DNA of 27,004 nt from Pseudomonadota bacterium (GCA_023430315.1 JAEZAW010000129.1:1-27004); one strand, 5' to 3'. Shown: positions 1 to 10,036, counted from the stretch's first letter. Numbers and translations: made by a program. Notes: a model not told the origin generated them from the sequence alone.

Positions 1-37
1 ACGCAGAAAGCGCGCCCTCGCGCCCGAGGAAACACTT

Positions 38-42
38 AGGAG
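38..42 (+). promoter_or_regulatory. Ribosome binding site of the HMG-CoA-synthase-like gene
   Basis: AGGAG lies six bases before the ATG at 49. It fixes the true start well upstream of the in-frame stop at 214, showing that the 5' part of the gene was once translated together with the rest. Confidence 0.7.
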
Positions 43-48
43 CGTCCA

Positions 49-1503
49 ATGTCCGCTGGCATCCTCGCGTTCGGCGCCTATATCCCACGCCTGCGTCTGC
101 AACGCCAGGCGATCGCCGCCGCCAACACCTGGTTCAATCCCGCCCTCAAGGGCCTCGCCAAGGGCGAGCGCGCCATCTGCAATTGGGATGAGGACGCCGT
201 GACCATGGCCGTCTAAGCGGCCCGCGACTGCCTTACCGGGATCGACCGCAAAAGCGTGCGCGGTCTGCAGTTCGCCTCGACATCCTTTCCGTTCCGCGAC
301 CGCCTCAATGCCGGCATCGTCGCCGAAGCCCTCGACATTGCGAGCCACGTCGCAGCTCTCGACGTCACGGCAAGCCAGCGCGCGGCGACCTCGGCGCTGC
401 TCAATGCGCTCATCGGCGGCGGGCCGACGCTGCTCATCGCCTCCGAGAAGCGGCGGGCCAAGACCGCGAGCCCCTACGAGATGACGAACGGCGACGGCGC
501 CGCAGCCGTGCTCGTCGGCGATGGCCGAGCCGTGGCGCGCCTCCTCGGATCGGCAAGCGGGACGGCTGACTTCGTTGATCACTACCGCTCGGACGACCAA
601 CCCTTCGACTACCAGTGGGAAGAGCGCTGGATCCGCGACGAGGGCTACATGAAGCTCGTGCCGCCGGTCATTGCCGAGGCGCTGTCGCGTGCGGGCCTCC
701 AGCCGGGCGACATCACGCACTTCATCATGCCGGGCACGCTGCCGCGCATCGCCGCCACCATCGCCAAAGCCGCGGGGCTTCCCGAGTCGAGCATTCGCGA
801 TAACCTCCAGGCCGCGCTCGGCGAAACAGGCGTCGCGCATCCGCTCATGTTGCTCGGGCACACGCTCGAGTCCGCCAAGGCGGGCGACCGCATCCTCGTC
901 GTCGGCTTCGGTCAGGGTGCCGACGCGATCATCCTCGAGGTCACGCCCGAGCTCGCGACGCTCCCCGCACGGGCCGGCGTCAGCGGCCATCTCGCGCGGC
1001 GCAAGGAAGAGACCTCGTACAATCGCTATCTCGCGATCAACGACCTCGTCGAGATCGAGCGCGGCATGCGCTCGGAAGTGGACAAGCAGACGCCGCTTTC
1101 CTCGCTCTGGCGCAACCGCGCGCTGCTGACGAGCTTCCTCGGTGGCGAGTGCACGAAGTGCGGCACGATCCAGATTCCGAAGTCCAACATCTGCGTCAAT
1201 CCGAACTGCAATGCCATGCACACGCAGGTGCCGCACGCCTTCGCCGATAAGACCGGCCGCATCAACTCCTTTACCGCCGATCGCCTCACCTACTCGCCAT
1301 CACCGCCCGCCTGCTACGGCATGGTGCAGTTCGAGGGCGGCGGCCGCATGATGCTCGACTTCACGGACGTCGATCCCGAAGCGCTCGAAGTCGGCCAGCC
1401 CATGCGCATGATGTTCCGCATCAAGGACCACGACGCGCAGCGCGGCTTCACCCGCTATTTCTGGAAGGCCGCACCCGCCCCGACATCCGCAAAGGAGAGC
1501 TGA
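49..1503 (+). pseudogene. HMG-CoA-synthase-like / DUF35 (zinc ribbon + OB-fold) fusion, interrupted by a TAA
   Basis: Two reading frames on the same phase (49-216 and 217-1503) together make a 484-codon thiolase-fold protein. Codons 1-55 give the family's N-terminus (start MSAGILAFGAYIPRLRL), then TAA at 214-216 sits inside a conserved helix where a glutamate codon would be expected (GAA to TAA is one change). The frame stays open for another 428 codons with good homology throughout. The C-terminal part carries a DUF35-type zinc ribbon (Cys368, Cys371, Cys382, Cys387) and an OB-fold region. The position where HMG-CoA synthase has its nucleophilic Cys reads SQRAAT, with no Cys. Family knowledge: archaeal thiolase, DUF35 and HMG-CoA synthase form one substrate-channelling complex, so this fusion plus the thiolase 3 bp downstream probably formed a similar acyl-CoA condensing unit. 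A GTG at 256 could restart translation, but it lacks a ribosome site and would remove the N-terminal strand. A base-calling error at 214 is the main alternative. Confidence 0.8.
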
Positions 1504-1506
1504 GCC

Positions 1507-2710
1507 ATGGCTTCGGGCATCAAGGACAAGGTCGCGATCCTCGGCATGGGCTGCTCGAAATTCGGCGAGCGGTGGGACAAGGAAGCCGACGACCTCATGG
1601 TCGAGGCCTACGAGGAAGCTCTCGCGGATGCCGGCATCGAGACCAAGCAGATCAATGCCGCGTGGCTCTCGACGGCGATCGAGGACCAGCATGTCGGCAA
1701 ATCGGGCGTGCCGCTCGCAATCGCGTTGCGCCTTCCGTACATCCCCGTAACACGCGTCGAGAATTACTGCGCTTCAGGCACGGAAGCCTTCCGCGGTGCC
1801 GTCTACGCCGTCGCTTCGGGTGCCGCCGACATCGCGCTCGCCATGGGCGTCGAAAAGCTCAAGGACACAGGCTACGGCGGCCTGCCGCAGCGCTCGCGCG
1901 GCGTGCTCAATTCCATGTCCTGGGCGAACTTCTCGGCACCCGGCGCCTTTGCGCAGCTTGCCACCGCCTACCGCGCAAAGAACAGCGTTCCGCAGGAGGA
2001 CATCAAGCGCGCGATGGCGCAAATCTCCGTCAAGAGCCACGACAATGGCGCCAAGAACCCCAAGGCGCACCTCAGGAATAAGATCAACATCGACACCGTG
2101 CTCGGCGCACCCACCGTCGCCGAGCCGCTCGGGCTCTACGACTGCTGCGGTGTTTCAGATGGTGCGGCTTGTGCCATCGTGACGACACCCGAGATCGCGA
2201 AGAGCCTCGGCAAGCACGACATCGTGTCGGTGAAAGCGCTTCAGCTCTCGGTCTCGAACGGACAGGAAGCGAGCCACAATTCCTGGGACGGCAGCCACTT
2301 CGTAACGACGCGTACAGCCTCGAAGCGCGCCTACACCGAAGCCGGCATCGACGACCCGCGGAAAGAGCTGTCGCTCATCGAAGTCCACGACTGCTTCTCG
2401 ATCACCGAGCTCGTCACCATGGAGGATCTCTACATCTCCAAGGAAGGCGGCGGTGAAGGACGTACTCGACGGCTTCTATAATTCGGACGGCGGCGTGCCC
2501 TGCCAGATCGACGGCGGCCTCAAATGCTTCGGCCATCCGATCGGCGCCTCGGGCCTGCGCATGATCTACGAGATTTATCTGCAGATGCTCGGCCGCGCCG
2601 GTCCGCGCCAACGTCAGGACGAGCCGCGCCTCGGCCTCACGCACAATCTGGGCGGCTTCCCACACCAGAATGTCTGCTCGATCTCGATTATCGGCCGCTA
2701 CGGCGTTTAG
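1507..2710 (+). pseudogene. SCP-x-like thiolase (acetyl-CoA acetyltransferase family), frameshifted
   Basis: The frame from 1507 encodes a normal thiolase N-terminus with the nucleophilic Cys88 in VENYCASG and later the HDCF motif. It runs off into a 9-residue junk tail and stops at 2479-2481. The true C-terminus continues in another frame from about 2453 to the TAG at 2708-2710, with the catalytic CFGHPIGASG and the closing GLTHNLGG. The switch needs one extra base, or two missing, in the G-rich run at 2446-2455. As read, the product lacks the catalytic His loop and would be inactive. The gene starts 3 bp after the upstream HMG-CoA-synthase-like gene, so the two were co-transcribed and probably formed a complex joined by the DUF35 domain. 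The 3' end overlaps the convergent regulator gene by 23 bp. A homopolymer-type sequencing error could also explain the shift. Confidence 0.82.
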
Positions 2711-3545
2711 GTGGTTTAGCACTGGCAATCGGCGGCTTCTTCGCGCCGGCTGCGGCCTTGCGCACAACTTCGGCAGTCGCCTTGTCTGCGGGGTAGAAGG
2801 CTTCGATCGCGATCTCGGCGATCGTGATGTCGACAGGCGTGCCGAATACAGTGATCGTACTGAAGAAGGAGAGCACGCCGTCCGGCGTAGCCAGCTGCAA
2901 CGGCACGACCACGTTGCCGTAATCACGCCGCGGTGGAGGAATCGTGATCGCGCTCTTCCGTGGACGCGGATATGCCTTTAGCTCCGCCAACAGGTCATTG
3001 AGCTTGGCATCAGCCGAAGCATCCACCTGCTGCGCGACACTCGCGATAATGAGCGCGCGCCACTCGTCATAGTTCACGATGCGCGGCGCCATGCCCTCGG
3101 GATGCAGGCTCAGACGCAGCACGTTGATCGGCGGCTCCAGCAGGGCCGCATCAATGCCCGCAATAAGTGGGCCAATGGCTGCATTCGCCGCTTTGAGCGT
3201 CCAGTAGCGATCGACGGCAAGCGCCGGGAAGGGCTCGTGGCTCTTGAGCACGAGGTCGATGGCCTCTCGCTGCGCGGCAAGTGCCGGATCATCGAGATTG
3301 CGCTCCTGGTAGATTGGCGCAAAACCGGCCGCGACGAGCAAGATGTTCCTCTCACGCAGCGGGATCGAGAGCCGCTCCGCCAGATGCAGGATCATGTCGC
3401 GGCTCGGCACCGAGCGACCGGATTCGACGAAGCTCAGATGGCGCTGCGAGACCTCGGCCTCGAGCGCCAGTTCGAGCTGGCTCATGCGGCGGCGTTGGCG
3501 CCAGGTCCGCAGCAAGGTTCCGGCAGTGGGTTGTGTGTTCGGCAT
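2688..3545 (-). CDS. XRE-family transcriptional regulator with MmyB-like ligand domain
   Basis: A 285-aa regulator. Residues 9-63 form a Cro/C1-type helix-turn-helix, with recognition-helix region SQLELALEAEVSQRHLSFVE and the typical ESGRSVPSRDMILHLAERL tail. The rest matches the MmyB-like ligand-binding region, including the conserved motifs around LLVAAGFAP and NVLRLSLHPEGMAPRIVNY. This family commonly controls a divergent or adjacent small gene set, often of dehydrogenases or membrane proteins. The ATG at 3545 is preferred over a TTG at 3581, because the latter overlaps the likely operator (3581-3597). It is divergent from the small membrane protein at 3679, its most likely target. The C-terminus is Lys/Pro-rich and ends in a TAA that overlaps the thiolase 3' end. 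The ligand is unknown. Confidence 0.88.
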   Translation of the reverse strand: MPNTQPTAGTLLRTWRQRRRMSQLELALEAEVSQRHLSFVESGRSVPSRDMILHLAERLSIPLRERNILLVAAGFAPIYQERNLDDPALAAQREAIDLVLKSHEPFPALAVDRYWTLKAANAAIGPLIAGIDAALLEPPINVLRLSLHPEGMAPRIVNYDEWRALIIASVAQQVDASADAKLNDLLAELKAYPRPRKSAITIPPPRRDYGNVVVPLQLATPDGVLSFFSTITVFGTPVDITIAEIAIEAFYPADKATAEVVRKAAAGAKKPPIASAKPPKRRSGR

Positions 3546-3580
3546 GGTGGCGAAACTAGCGATGGCGTGTTTCCGATCCA

Positions 3581-3597
3581 ATTACCTGCAGCGTAAT
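3581..3597. promoter_or_regulatory. Palindromic operator candidate between divergent genes
   Basis: ATTAC and GTAAT form perfect 5-bp arms around a 7-bp centre. The site lies in the 133-bp gap between the regulator start (3545) and the membrane-protein start (3679), where an autoregulatory XRE-family dimer would be expected to bind. Its use is inferred from position only. Confidence 0.35.
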
Positions 3598-3678
3598 CGA
3601 CCTGCCGCACCGCTGTCGCCATCTTCCGGGGCATGAAGCCGATCGAAGGCTTCCCCACAAAGCCCAAGGAGATCGATC

Positions 3679-4074
3679 ATGAGCCCCATTCAGTCGAACA
3701 ATACCCTCCAGAACGTCCTGCTGCTCGATGCAGCCACGTGCGTCGCCGCTGGTGCCCTCATGGCTTTCGGATCGAGTTTCGTTGCCGGCCTCACGGCCAT
3801 TCCGGTGCCGCTGCTGTACTGGGCAGGCCTCATCCTGTTCCCCTGCGCCGCGCTCATGGCCTATGCCGGTTTGCAGGCGGTGCCGCCGCGGCCCGTCGTG
3901 TGGCTGATCGTGCTCGGCAATATCGGATGGGTCGTCGCAAGTGTCGCCGTGTTTGCGTTCATCGCGCCGAATGCACTCGGCACCATCTTCATTATCGCGC
4001 AGGCAATCGTCGTCGCCGTGCTCGCGCTGCTAGAGCACAGTGCGCTTCAGCGCTCGGGCTTGGCCACTGCATGA
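3679..4074 (+). CDS. Small four-helix membrane protein, function unknown
   Basis: A 131-aa protein with four hydrophobic helices at about residues 13-35, 43-65, 72-95 and 99-120 and short loops. There is no signal peptide and no catalytic motif that I recognise. AAGGAG at 3666-3671 is seven bases before the ATG, which fixes the start; a longer in-frame extension is not needed. It is divergent from the MmyB-type regulator and probably under its control. The stop is only 8 bp from the convergent end of the macro-domain gene. Four-helix proteins of this size occur in several unrelated small-integral-membrane families, so no function is proposed. Confidence 0.8.
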   Translation: MSPIQSNNTLQNVLLLDAATCVAAGALMAFGSSFVAGLTAIPVPLLYWAGLILFPCAALMAYAGLQAVPPRPVVWLIVLGNIGWVVASVAVFAFIAPNALGTIFIIAQAIVVAVLALLEHSALQRSGLATA

Positions 4075-4082
4075 GGCACAGC

Positions 4083-4604
4083 TCAAGAGAGGCGGGCGAC
4101 CGCCTCTCTCAGCGCGTTCGCTGTCATGCCATCGAACGCGACGAGTTTGATCGCCAGAGCATGGCGCGCGCCATCGATGGCGCATACCGCGACGGCCTGT
4201 TCACAAGCTTCTTCGAGCGGATAGCCGTAAATGCCGGTGCTGATCGCGGGGAATGCGATGCTTCGGCAGCCTTTCTCGGCTGCGACCTTGAGCGCTGAAG
4301 CATAGGCGCCGCGCAGCAGCTCCGCCGCCTTCTCCGGCGCGTATTCCGCATAAACCGGCCCGACGGCGTGCACGATGAACTTTGCCGAGCAGATGCCGAA
4401 AGCAGGCGTGATGACGGCGTGGCCTGTCGGACATCCGCCAAGCGCCCGACACGCCGCCGTCAGTTCCGACACGCCAGCCGCGCGAAAGATCGCGCCACAC
4501 ACGCCGCCACCCATGGCAAGCGCACTATTTGCAGCATTGACGATCGCATCAGCAGGAATGCGCGTGATATCGCCTTGGATGACGTCGACTTGTGCTTTCG
4601 ACAT
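4083..4604 (-). CDS. Macro-domain protein (O-acetyl-ADP-ribose deacetylase-like)
   Basis: A 173-aa single macro domain of the YmdB/MacroD type, the usual full length. Visible motifs are QGDIT (10-14), NAANSAL (23-29), the glycine loop GGGVCGAIF (32-40) and STGIYGYP (122-129), which together bind ADP-ribose. In MacroD/YmdB enzymes the loop reads GVDGAIH, and its Asp takes part in catalysis; here it is Cys36, and the following His is Phe40. The protein may therefore bind ADP-ribose without the classical hydrolysis, or use a different mechanism. GGAGG eight bases upstream supports the ATG at 4604. It is the last gene of the minus-strand run, 150 bp after the phosphatase-family gene, so it may have its own promoter. 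Confidence 0.9.
   Translation of the reverse strand: MSKAQVDVIQGDITRIPADAIVNAANSALAMGGGVCGAIFRAAGVSELTAACRALGGCPTGHAVITPAFGICSAKFIVHAVGPVYAEYAPEKAAELLRGAYASALKVAAEKGCRSIAFPAISTGIYGYPLEEACEQAVAVCAIDGARHALAIKLVAFDGMTANALREAVARLS
4086..4109. terminator. Hairpin with 10-bp stem at the convergent gene ends
   Basis: AGAGAGGCGG and CCGCCTCTCT pair perfectly around a GCGA (GNRA-type) loop on the plus strand. It lies inside the last codons of the macro-domain gene and just 3' of the membrane-protein stop. No U-tract follows on either strand, so it may act as an mRNA 3' end stabiliser or a weak bidirectional terminator. Confidence 0.4.
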
Positions 4605-4754
4605 ACGCGAACCTCCACGCCACTGCTGTCGTCACACGCTTTCAACTGGAATATGCGGCCATTTCTCGGCAAGCTCCTTCGCCCCCTCAAAAGGCGAGGG
4701 GATCCCCGAAGATGGCTGGCGTTCGCCAAGAAGTCGCAGAGATTCGCGGCAGCC

Positions 4755-6008
4755 TCAGCGCCAGCCGATCGCCTTGCCTTCCATGCCCTCGGTCGGCACG
4801 CCGAGGAAGGTCAGGATCGTCGGCGCGATGTCGATGAGCGAGGTCTGCTCCGTGCGCCGCGCTGGCTTGGCGCCGGGATGATCGACGATCAGGAACGGAC
4901 GCGTCTCATCCGGCCCCCAGCCGCCATGCTGACCATTGCCGAGACCCTTGAACTCGGATCCGTTGAAGGCGCCCCAGCGTTGACCGGCAACACCGAACTC
5001 GTTCGGCGCCGGATCGCGCGCGTGGCTGATGCCGGCGACGAGTCCGCCTTCGATCGCGATGCCCAGCCGCTCCAGCTCCGCGCCCGTCGCGATCTCGCCC
5101 ACCCAGGGCGAAGCTTTCAACTTCGCGAGCACGTCCGGCACGACGCGCTCGGCTTCGTCGATGGCGTAGAGCAAAGTCGCCGTTCCTTGCGTCGCAAAGG
5201 CGATCTTTCCTGCCTCGCGCAGGGCACCGAAACCGTTCTCGTCGAGCCACGCCGTGACGTTGATGCCCTTGCTGATCGTCTCGTGCCCATGATCCGAACC
5301 GACCATGAGCAGAATGTCCTCGCCCTTCGCGCGCAGCTCATCGATCGTCGCGGCGACGTCGCCGACGAGCGTATCGATCTGCTCGAGCGCCGCCATATGC
5401 GTCGGCGAACCGATTGGCGCATTGTGCATAGTGAGATCGGGATCGCCGAACCACATGACGGAGATCGCGGGCTTCCTGCCGCGTAGCACTTCCTCGCAGA
5501 AGAGGCCGGCCATTGCGATGTCGCCTTCGAGTCCCGCCTTGACTGGCAGCGGCGGCACGGCGGAACCACCCGGCCCATAGGAGCCGGCGCGATGGCGCAC
5601 CTCGCCGTGCTCCTCGGGATCGAGAAAGTAGGCCGCACCTGGCGAGACATTCGAGTAACCGACGAAACCGCCATGCTTCGCGACACGCTGCGACATGGTC
5701 GGCACACGCAAGGTGCGCCCAAGCGCCTTGCGCATGTGGCCGCGAAAATCCGGCGGACCGGCGTCGCGCACGACGAGGCGGCGTCCATCCTCGATGAACG
5801 CCATGCGATTGCCGTGGAGACCATGCTTGATCGGCCGGCAGCCCGTTGCGACGGCCGACGCCGAAGCGCGCGTCACCGACGGAAAGATCGCGCGATGCTC
5901 GGCACAGCGCAGGCTGCGCGCCGAAAGCGCGGTGAGTGCGGGCGTCCGCTCTGGACTGATCCAGTCCGTGCAGAGGCCGTCACAGTTGACGTAAACCGCG
6001 CGCTTCAT
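4755..6008 (-). CDS. Alkaline-phosphatase-superfamily phosphodiesterase/pyrophosphatase
   Basis: A 417-aa protein of the type I phosphodiesterase / nucleotide pyrophosphatase fold. The metal sites are in order: Asp10 in the N-terminal VNCDGL strand; the nucleophile region FPSVTRASA, with Thr46 in the usual nucleophile place; Asp191 and His195 in GDPDLTMH; Asp239-His240 in GSDHGH; and a late His in GNGQHGGWGPDE. No signal peptide is visible, so it is probably cytoplasmic. GAGGGGAG seven bases before the ATG supports the start. It begins 12 bp after the CMD-family gene and is surely co-transcribed with it and with the GST-like gene. The substrate cannot be told from the sequence; phosphonate- and phosphoester-cleaving enzymes share this layout. 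Confidence 0.87.
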   Translation of the reverse strand: MKRAVYVNCDGLCTDWISPERTPALTALSARSLRCAEHRAIFPSVTRASASAVATGCRPIKHGLHGNRMAFIEDGRRLVVRDAGPPDFRGHMRKALGRTLRVPTMSQRVAKHGGFVGYSNVSPGAAYFLDPEEHGEVRHRAGSYGPGGSAVPPLPVKAGLEGDIAMAGLFCEEVLRGRKPAISVMWFGDPDLTMHNAPIGSPTHMAALEQIDTLVGDVAATIDELRAKGEDILLMVGSDHGHETISKGINVTAWLDENGFGALREAGKIAFATQGTATLLYAIDEAERVVPDVLAKLKASPWVGEIATGAELERLGIAIEGGLVAGISHARDPAPNEFGVAGQRWGAFNGSEFKGLGNGQHGGWGPDETRPFLIVDHPGAKPARRTEQTSLIDIAPTILTFLGVPTEGMEGKAIGWR

Positions 6009-6020
6009 CGCCCACTCCCC

Positions 6021-6593
6021 TCACTGCTTCTTGCTGGCGACCCGCGCCGCGATCTGATTGACCAGCTTGTCGCCGATCGGCGGATCATTCGGGATGTCGA
6101 GCGTCTCCGTGAGGCGCGCGAGCATGATGTAGAAGCCGGCCACCAGGATCAGCTCCACGATCTCCCGCTCCGAAAGATGCTTGCGCGCTGCCGCGAGCGA
6201 CGCTTCCGACGCTCCGACATCGACCACGACCTCGCGCGTAAACCTCAGCGCCGCCTTTTGTGCCTCACTGAAGCAGGCCGCCTGATCATCGCCGGCGCGC
6301 AGCGCGTCGATCTGCGCCTGATTACCACCGAGCGTGAGCGCGACCGGTACATGCTGCACCCACTCGTACTCGCCGCCTTCGAGGTTCACGGCGTGCAGGA
6401 TGACAAGCTCGCGCAGCAGCGGATCGAGTTGCAGCTTCCCGAGAAACGCACCGCCGAGCTTCATCAGCGGCTTCAGCACAGTCTCCGCGTGCGCCATCAT
6501 GTTGAAGATGCCGACAGTCCCCGGCAGCCGCGCCAGCATCTCGCGCACTTCGGGCGGCGACTTCTCGAGATCGGGAAAGGGAATGCGGGTCAT
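6021..6593 (-). CDS. Carboxymuconolactone decarboxylase-family protein
   Basis: A 190-aa all-helical protein of the CMD/AhpD-like fold. The family's core helix motif is present as EYEWVQHV, with Glu75/Glu77 and His81, followed by the second helix pair around LSEREIVELILVAGFYIMLARL. The CxxC of AhpD peroxidoredoxins is absent, so it is not an AhpD-type thiol peroxidase; it fits the group often found with aromatic or xenobiotic catabolism genes. GAGGA six bases upstream supports the ATG. It sits between the GST-like gene (29 bp) and the phosphodiesterase-family gene (12 bp) in one operon. Confidence 0.87.
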   Translation of the reverse strand: MTRIPFPDLEKSPPEVREMLARLPGTVGIFNMMAHAETVLKPLMKLGGAFLGKLQLDPLLRELVILHAVNLEGGEYEWVQHVPVALTLGGNQAQIDALRAGDDQAACFSEAQKAALRFTREVVVDVGASEASLAAARKHLSEREIVELILVAGFYIMLARLTETLDIPNDPPIGDKLVNQIAARVASKKQ

Positions 6594-6622
6594 CGGCGTC
6601 CTCGGCTTTCAGGCGAGCACGA

Positions 6623-7258
6623 TCACGCGGGATCGAACTCCTGATCCTTCTTCGGGATGAGATCGTAGGGAAGCGCGAAGCCCGGTTTGGCCTTCAGGCG
6701 CTCGGACCACGCGAGCAGGCTCGGCCAGCGATTGATGTCGAGACCACCCTCGGCCATGAACACCATGCGCCCCCAACACGCGATGTCCGCGATCGTGCAT
6801 TTGTCGCCGACGAGCCATTCACGCCCCTTGAGCGACTTGTCGATGAAGGTGAGCGCCGCCTCGGCCTCGGGGCGGAAGTAGGCCATGACTTCGGGGTGCA
6901 CTTCGCGAAAGCGGCTGTAGTGGCGCACTTTCGCGACATTGCTGATCGCATCGGCCTCCCAGGCGCACCACTCGCGCGCCGTCCAGCGCTCCTGCTCGGT
7001 CGCGCCTTCGAAGTGGCCGGTCGTGCGCGCCATGTAGTCCAGAATGATGTTCGAGTTGACGATCGTCAGGCCCGCATGTTGAAGCACCGGCACCTTGCCA
7101 TAGCGATTGCGGGCAAGATGCTCGGGCTCGTTCTGGACGCCCTTCTTCAGATTGACCGTGCGGAAGGAGAACGGCAGCCGCGCGAGCGCGAGGAAGAGCA
7201 TCGGCTTGTAGCTCGAGCTCGACGTGAAGCTGCCGTAGAGCGTGAGGCGTGATGACAT
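6623..7258 (-). CDS. Glutathione S-transferase family protein
   Basis: A 211-aa protein with a thioredoxin-fold N-domain (about 1-80) and a helical C-domain. The N-domain starts LTLYGSFTSSSSYKP, with Ser residues in place of an N-terminal catalytic Cys. It carries the cis-proline motif GKVPVL (54-59) and the glutathione-contacting segment after it. The C-domain has the conserved TIADIACWG N-cap. AAGGAAA eight bases before the ATG supports the start. It begins 67 bp after the methylmalonate-semialdehyde dehydrogenase gene and leads the GST-CMD-phosphodiesterase group, so a detoxifying or ring-opening catabolic role is plausible. The substrate is unknown. Confidence 0.9.
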   Translation of the reverse strand: MSSRLTLYGSFTSSSSYKPMLFLALARLPFSFRTVNLKKGVQNEPEHLARNRYGKVPVLQHAGLTIVNSNIILDYMARTTGHFEGATEQERWTAREWCAWEADAISNVAKVRHYSRFREVHPEVMAYFRPEAEAALTFIDKSLKGREWLVGDKCTIADIACWGRMVFMAEGGLDINRWPSLLAWSERLKAKPGFALPYDLIPKKDQEFDPA

Positions 7259-7325
7259 ATGGGCGTTTCCTTTGCTGGCTCGCCTCTGTTCACCAAGGCG
7301 CTGCCTGGTTTCTTATGAGAGCCCG

Positions 7326-8825
<1,500 letters not shown>

Positions 8826-8983
8826 GATACCGAGAGTCCCGTCGTGAGTGGCCGTCGTGCGTGATTGTTGCCGTCGAATTCTTCGAGAGGCGGCGGCCGA
8901 CACACTAGGCGCCGGGGCAGGCCCCCGCAAGGCGAGCAATCTGCGGCTCAGCCGCCCGCCCCGCGCCGGGCCCGCGCGCGTCC

Positions 8984-10036
8984 TCACATCAGGAACACGC
9001 CCTTGCCGCTGGTCTGCTTGTCGAAGAGTTTGTAGGCCTCGTCCGCCTGCTCGAGCTTCCAGCGATGTGTGAAGAGATCATCGACCTTGATCTTGCGGTC
9101 AGCGACGAACGTGGCGCACTCCGCCTGACCGACGGTCGAGAACGTCCACGAGCCGATCAGCGTGACCTGGCGGCGCAGCATGTCGGGGCTCACGTCGAGC
9201 GTCACTTGCCCGCCCTCGCCGACGAAGCACGCCTTGCCCCACGTGCGCACGCTCTGCACGGCCTGACGCCGCGCCTCGGATGACGAGGATGCATCGAGCG
9301 TGGCATGCGCGCCGAGACCGTGCGTGAGTTGCTTGATGGCACCGACGATATCGTTCGTCTTGGACGGATTTATGGTCACGTCCGCGCCGAGCTCCTTGGC
9401 ACGCGCGAGGCGTTCATCGCTGACATCGAGCGCGATCACGCGCGCGCCCATGGCGGCTGCGAGCTGGGTGCCCGAAAGACCGACCGGACCCTGGCCGAAA
9501 ATGGCAATGGTCTGGTCGCCGCTGAGCTCTAGGCGCTTGAGTGCCCCCCAGGCCGTTCCCGTGCCGCAGGAAATAGCGGCGCCTGTCTCGAACGAAAGCT
9601 CGTCAGGTAACGTCACCAGCGTGCGCGCCGGCACTTTCATATACGGCGCATGGCCGCCGTGTCCCGTGGCGCCGTAGACCTCGGCAACGCCTTCATTGCA
9701 GAGCTGCATCCAGCCCGTCGAGCAGTGCGGGCACACGCCGCAGCCGCGATAGTGATGGACCATCACGCGCTGGCCGACGCGCGCCTCCTTCTCGCTCACG
9801 CCCTTGCCGACGGCCGCAACGACACCACAGGGCTCATGCCCGGCAATCACGGCACCCGTGTTGCCAAGACCGAGCAGCTTCGCAGCCTCGCCCGGTGCCG
9901 CCCGATAGAACTTCAGGTCGCTGCCGCACATGCCCGAGGCCTTCATCTCCAGAACGACCTCGCCCGGCCCCGGCGTCGGATCGGCAAAATCACGGAACTC
10001 CACCCGGCGATCACCGGCAAAAACAGCACCCTTCAT
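8984..10036 (-). CDS. Zinc-dependent alcohol dehydrogenase (MDR superfamily)
   Basis: A 350-aa medium-chain dehydrogenase. The catalytic zinc ligands are Cys37 (GMCGSD) and His67-Glu68 (GHEPCG). The structural zinc lobe has four cysteines (99, 102, 105, 113). The NAD(P) site is GQGPVG (181-186) followed by Asp at the end of the second strand (ALDVSD), which favours NAD. AGGAGG eight bases upstream supports the ATG. It is the first gene of the minus-strand metabolic run and is divergent from the hydroxyacid dehydrogenase at 10260, with a 223-bp shared promoter region. The substrate is not evident; threonine/polyol-type and aryl/alkyl alcohol dehydrogenases share these features. Confidence 0.92.
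   Translation of the reverse strand: MKGAVFAGDRRVEFRDFADPTPGPGEVVLEMKASGMCGSDLKFYRAAPGEAAKLLGLGNTGAVIAGHEPCGVVAAVGKGVSEKEARVGQRVMVHHYRGCGVCPHCSTGWMQLCNEGVAEVYGATGHGGHAPYMKVPARTLVTLPDELSFETGAAISCGTGTAWGALKRLELSGDQTIAIFGQGPVGLSGTQLAAAMGARVIALDVSDERLARAKELGADVTINPSKTNDIVGAIKQLTHGLGAHATLDASSSSEARRQAVQSVRTWGKACFVGEGGQVTLDVSPDMLRRQVTLIGSWTFSTVGQAECATFVADRKIKVDDLFTHRWKLEQADEAYKLFDKQTSGKGVFLM

Noticed and set aside
4675..4700. GGGGATCCCC palindrome as a terminator of the phosphodiesterase gene
   Set aside because: It is a short self-complementary run with no loop or U-tract; likely chance in GC-rich DNA.
4368..6644. Long plus-strand frames opposite the phosphodiesterase, CMD and macro genes
   Set aside because: They are Arg-rich antisense shadows without motifs; the minus strand carries recognisable enzymes with good ribosome sites.
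8826..8987. 54-residue N-terminal extension of the methylmalonate-semialdehyde dehydrogenase
   Set aside because: The extension is Arg/Ala-rich, unlike the family, and the Met at 8825 starts the conserved sequence.
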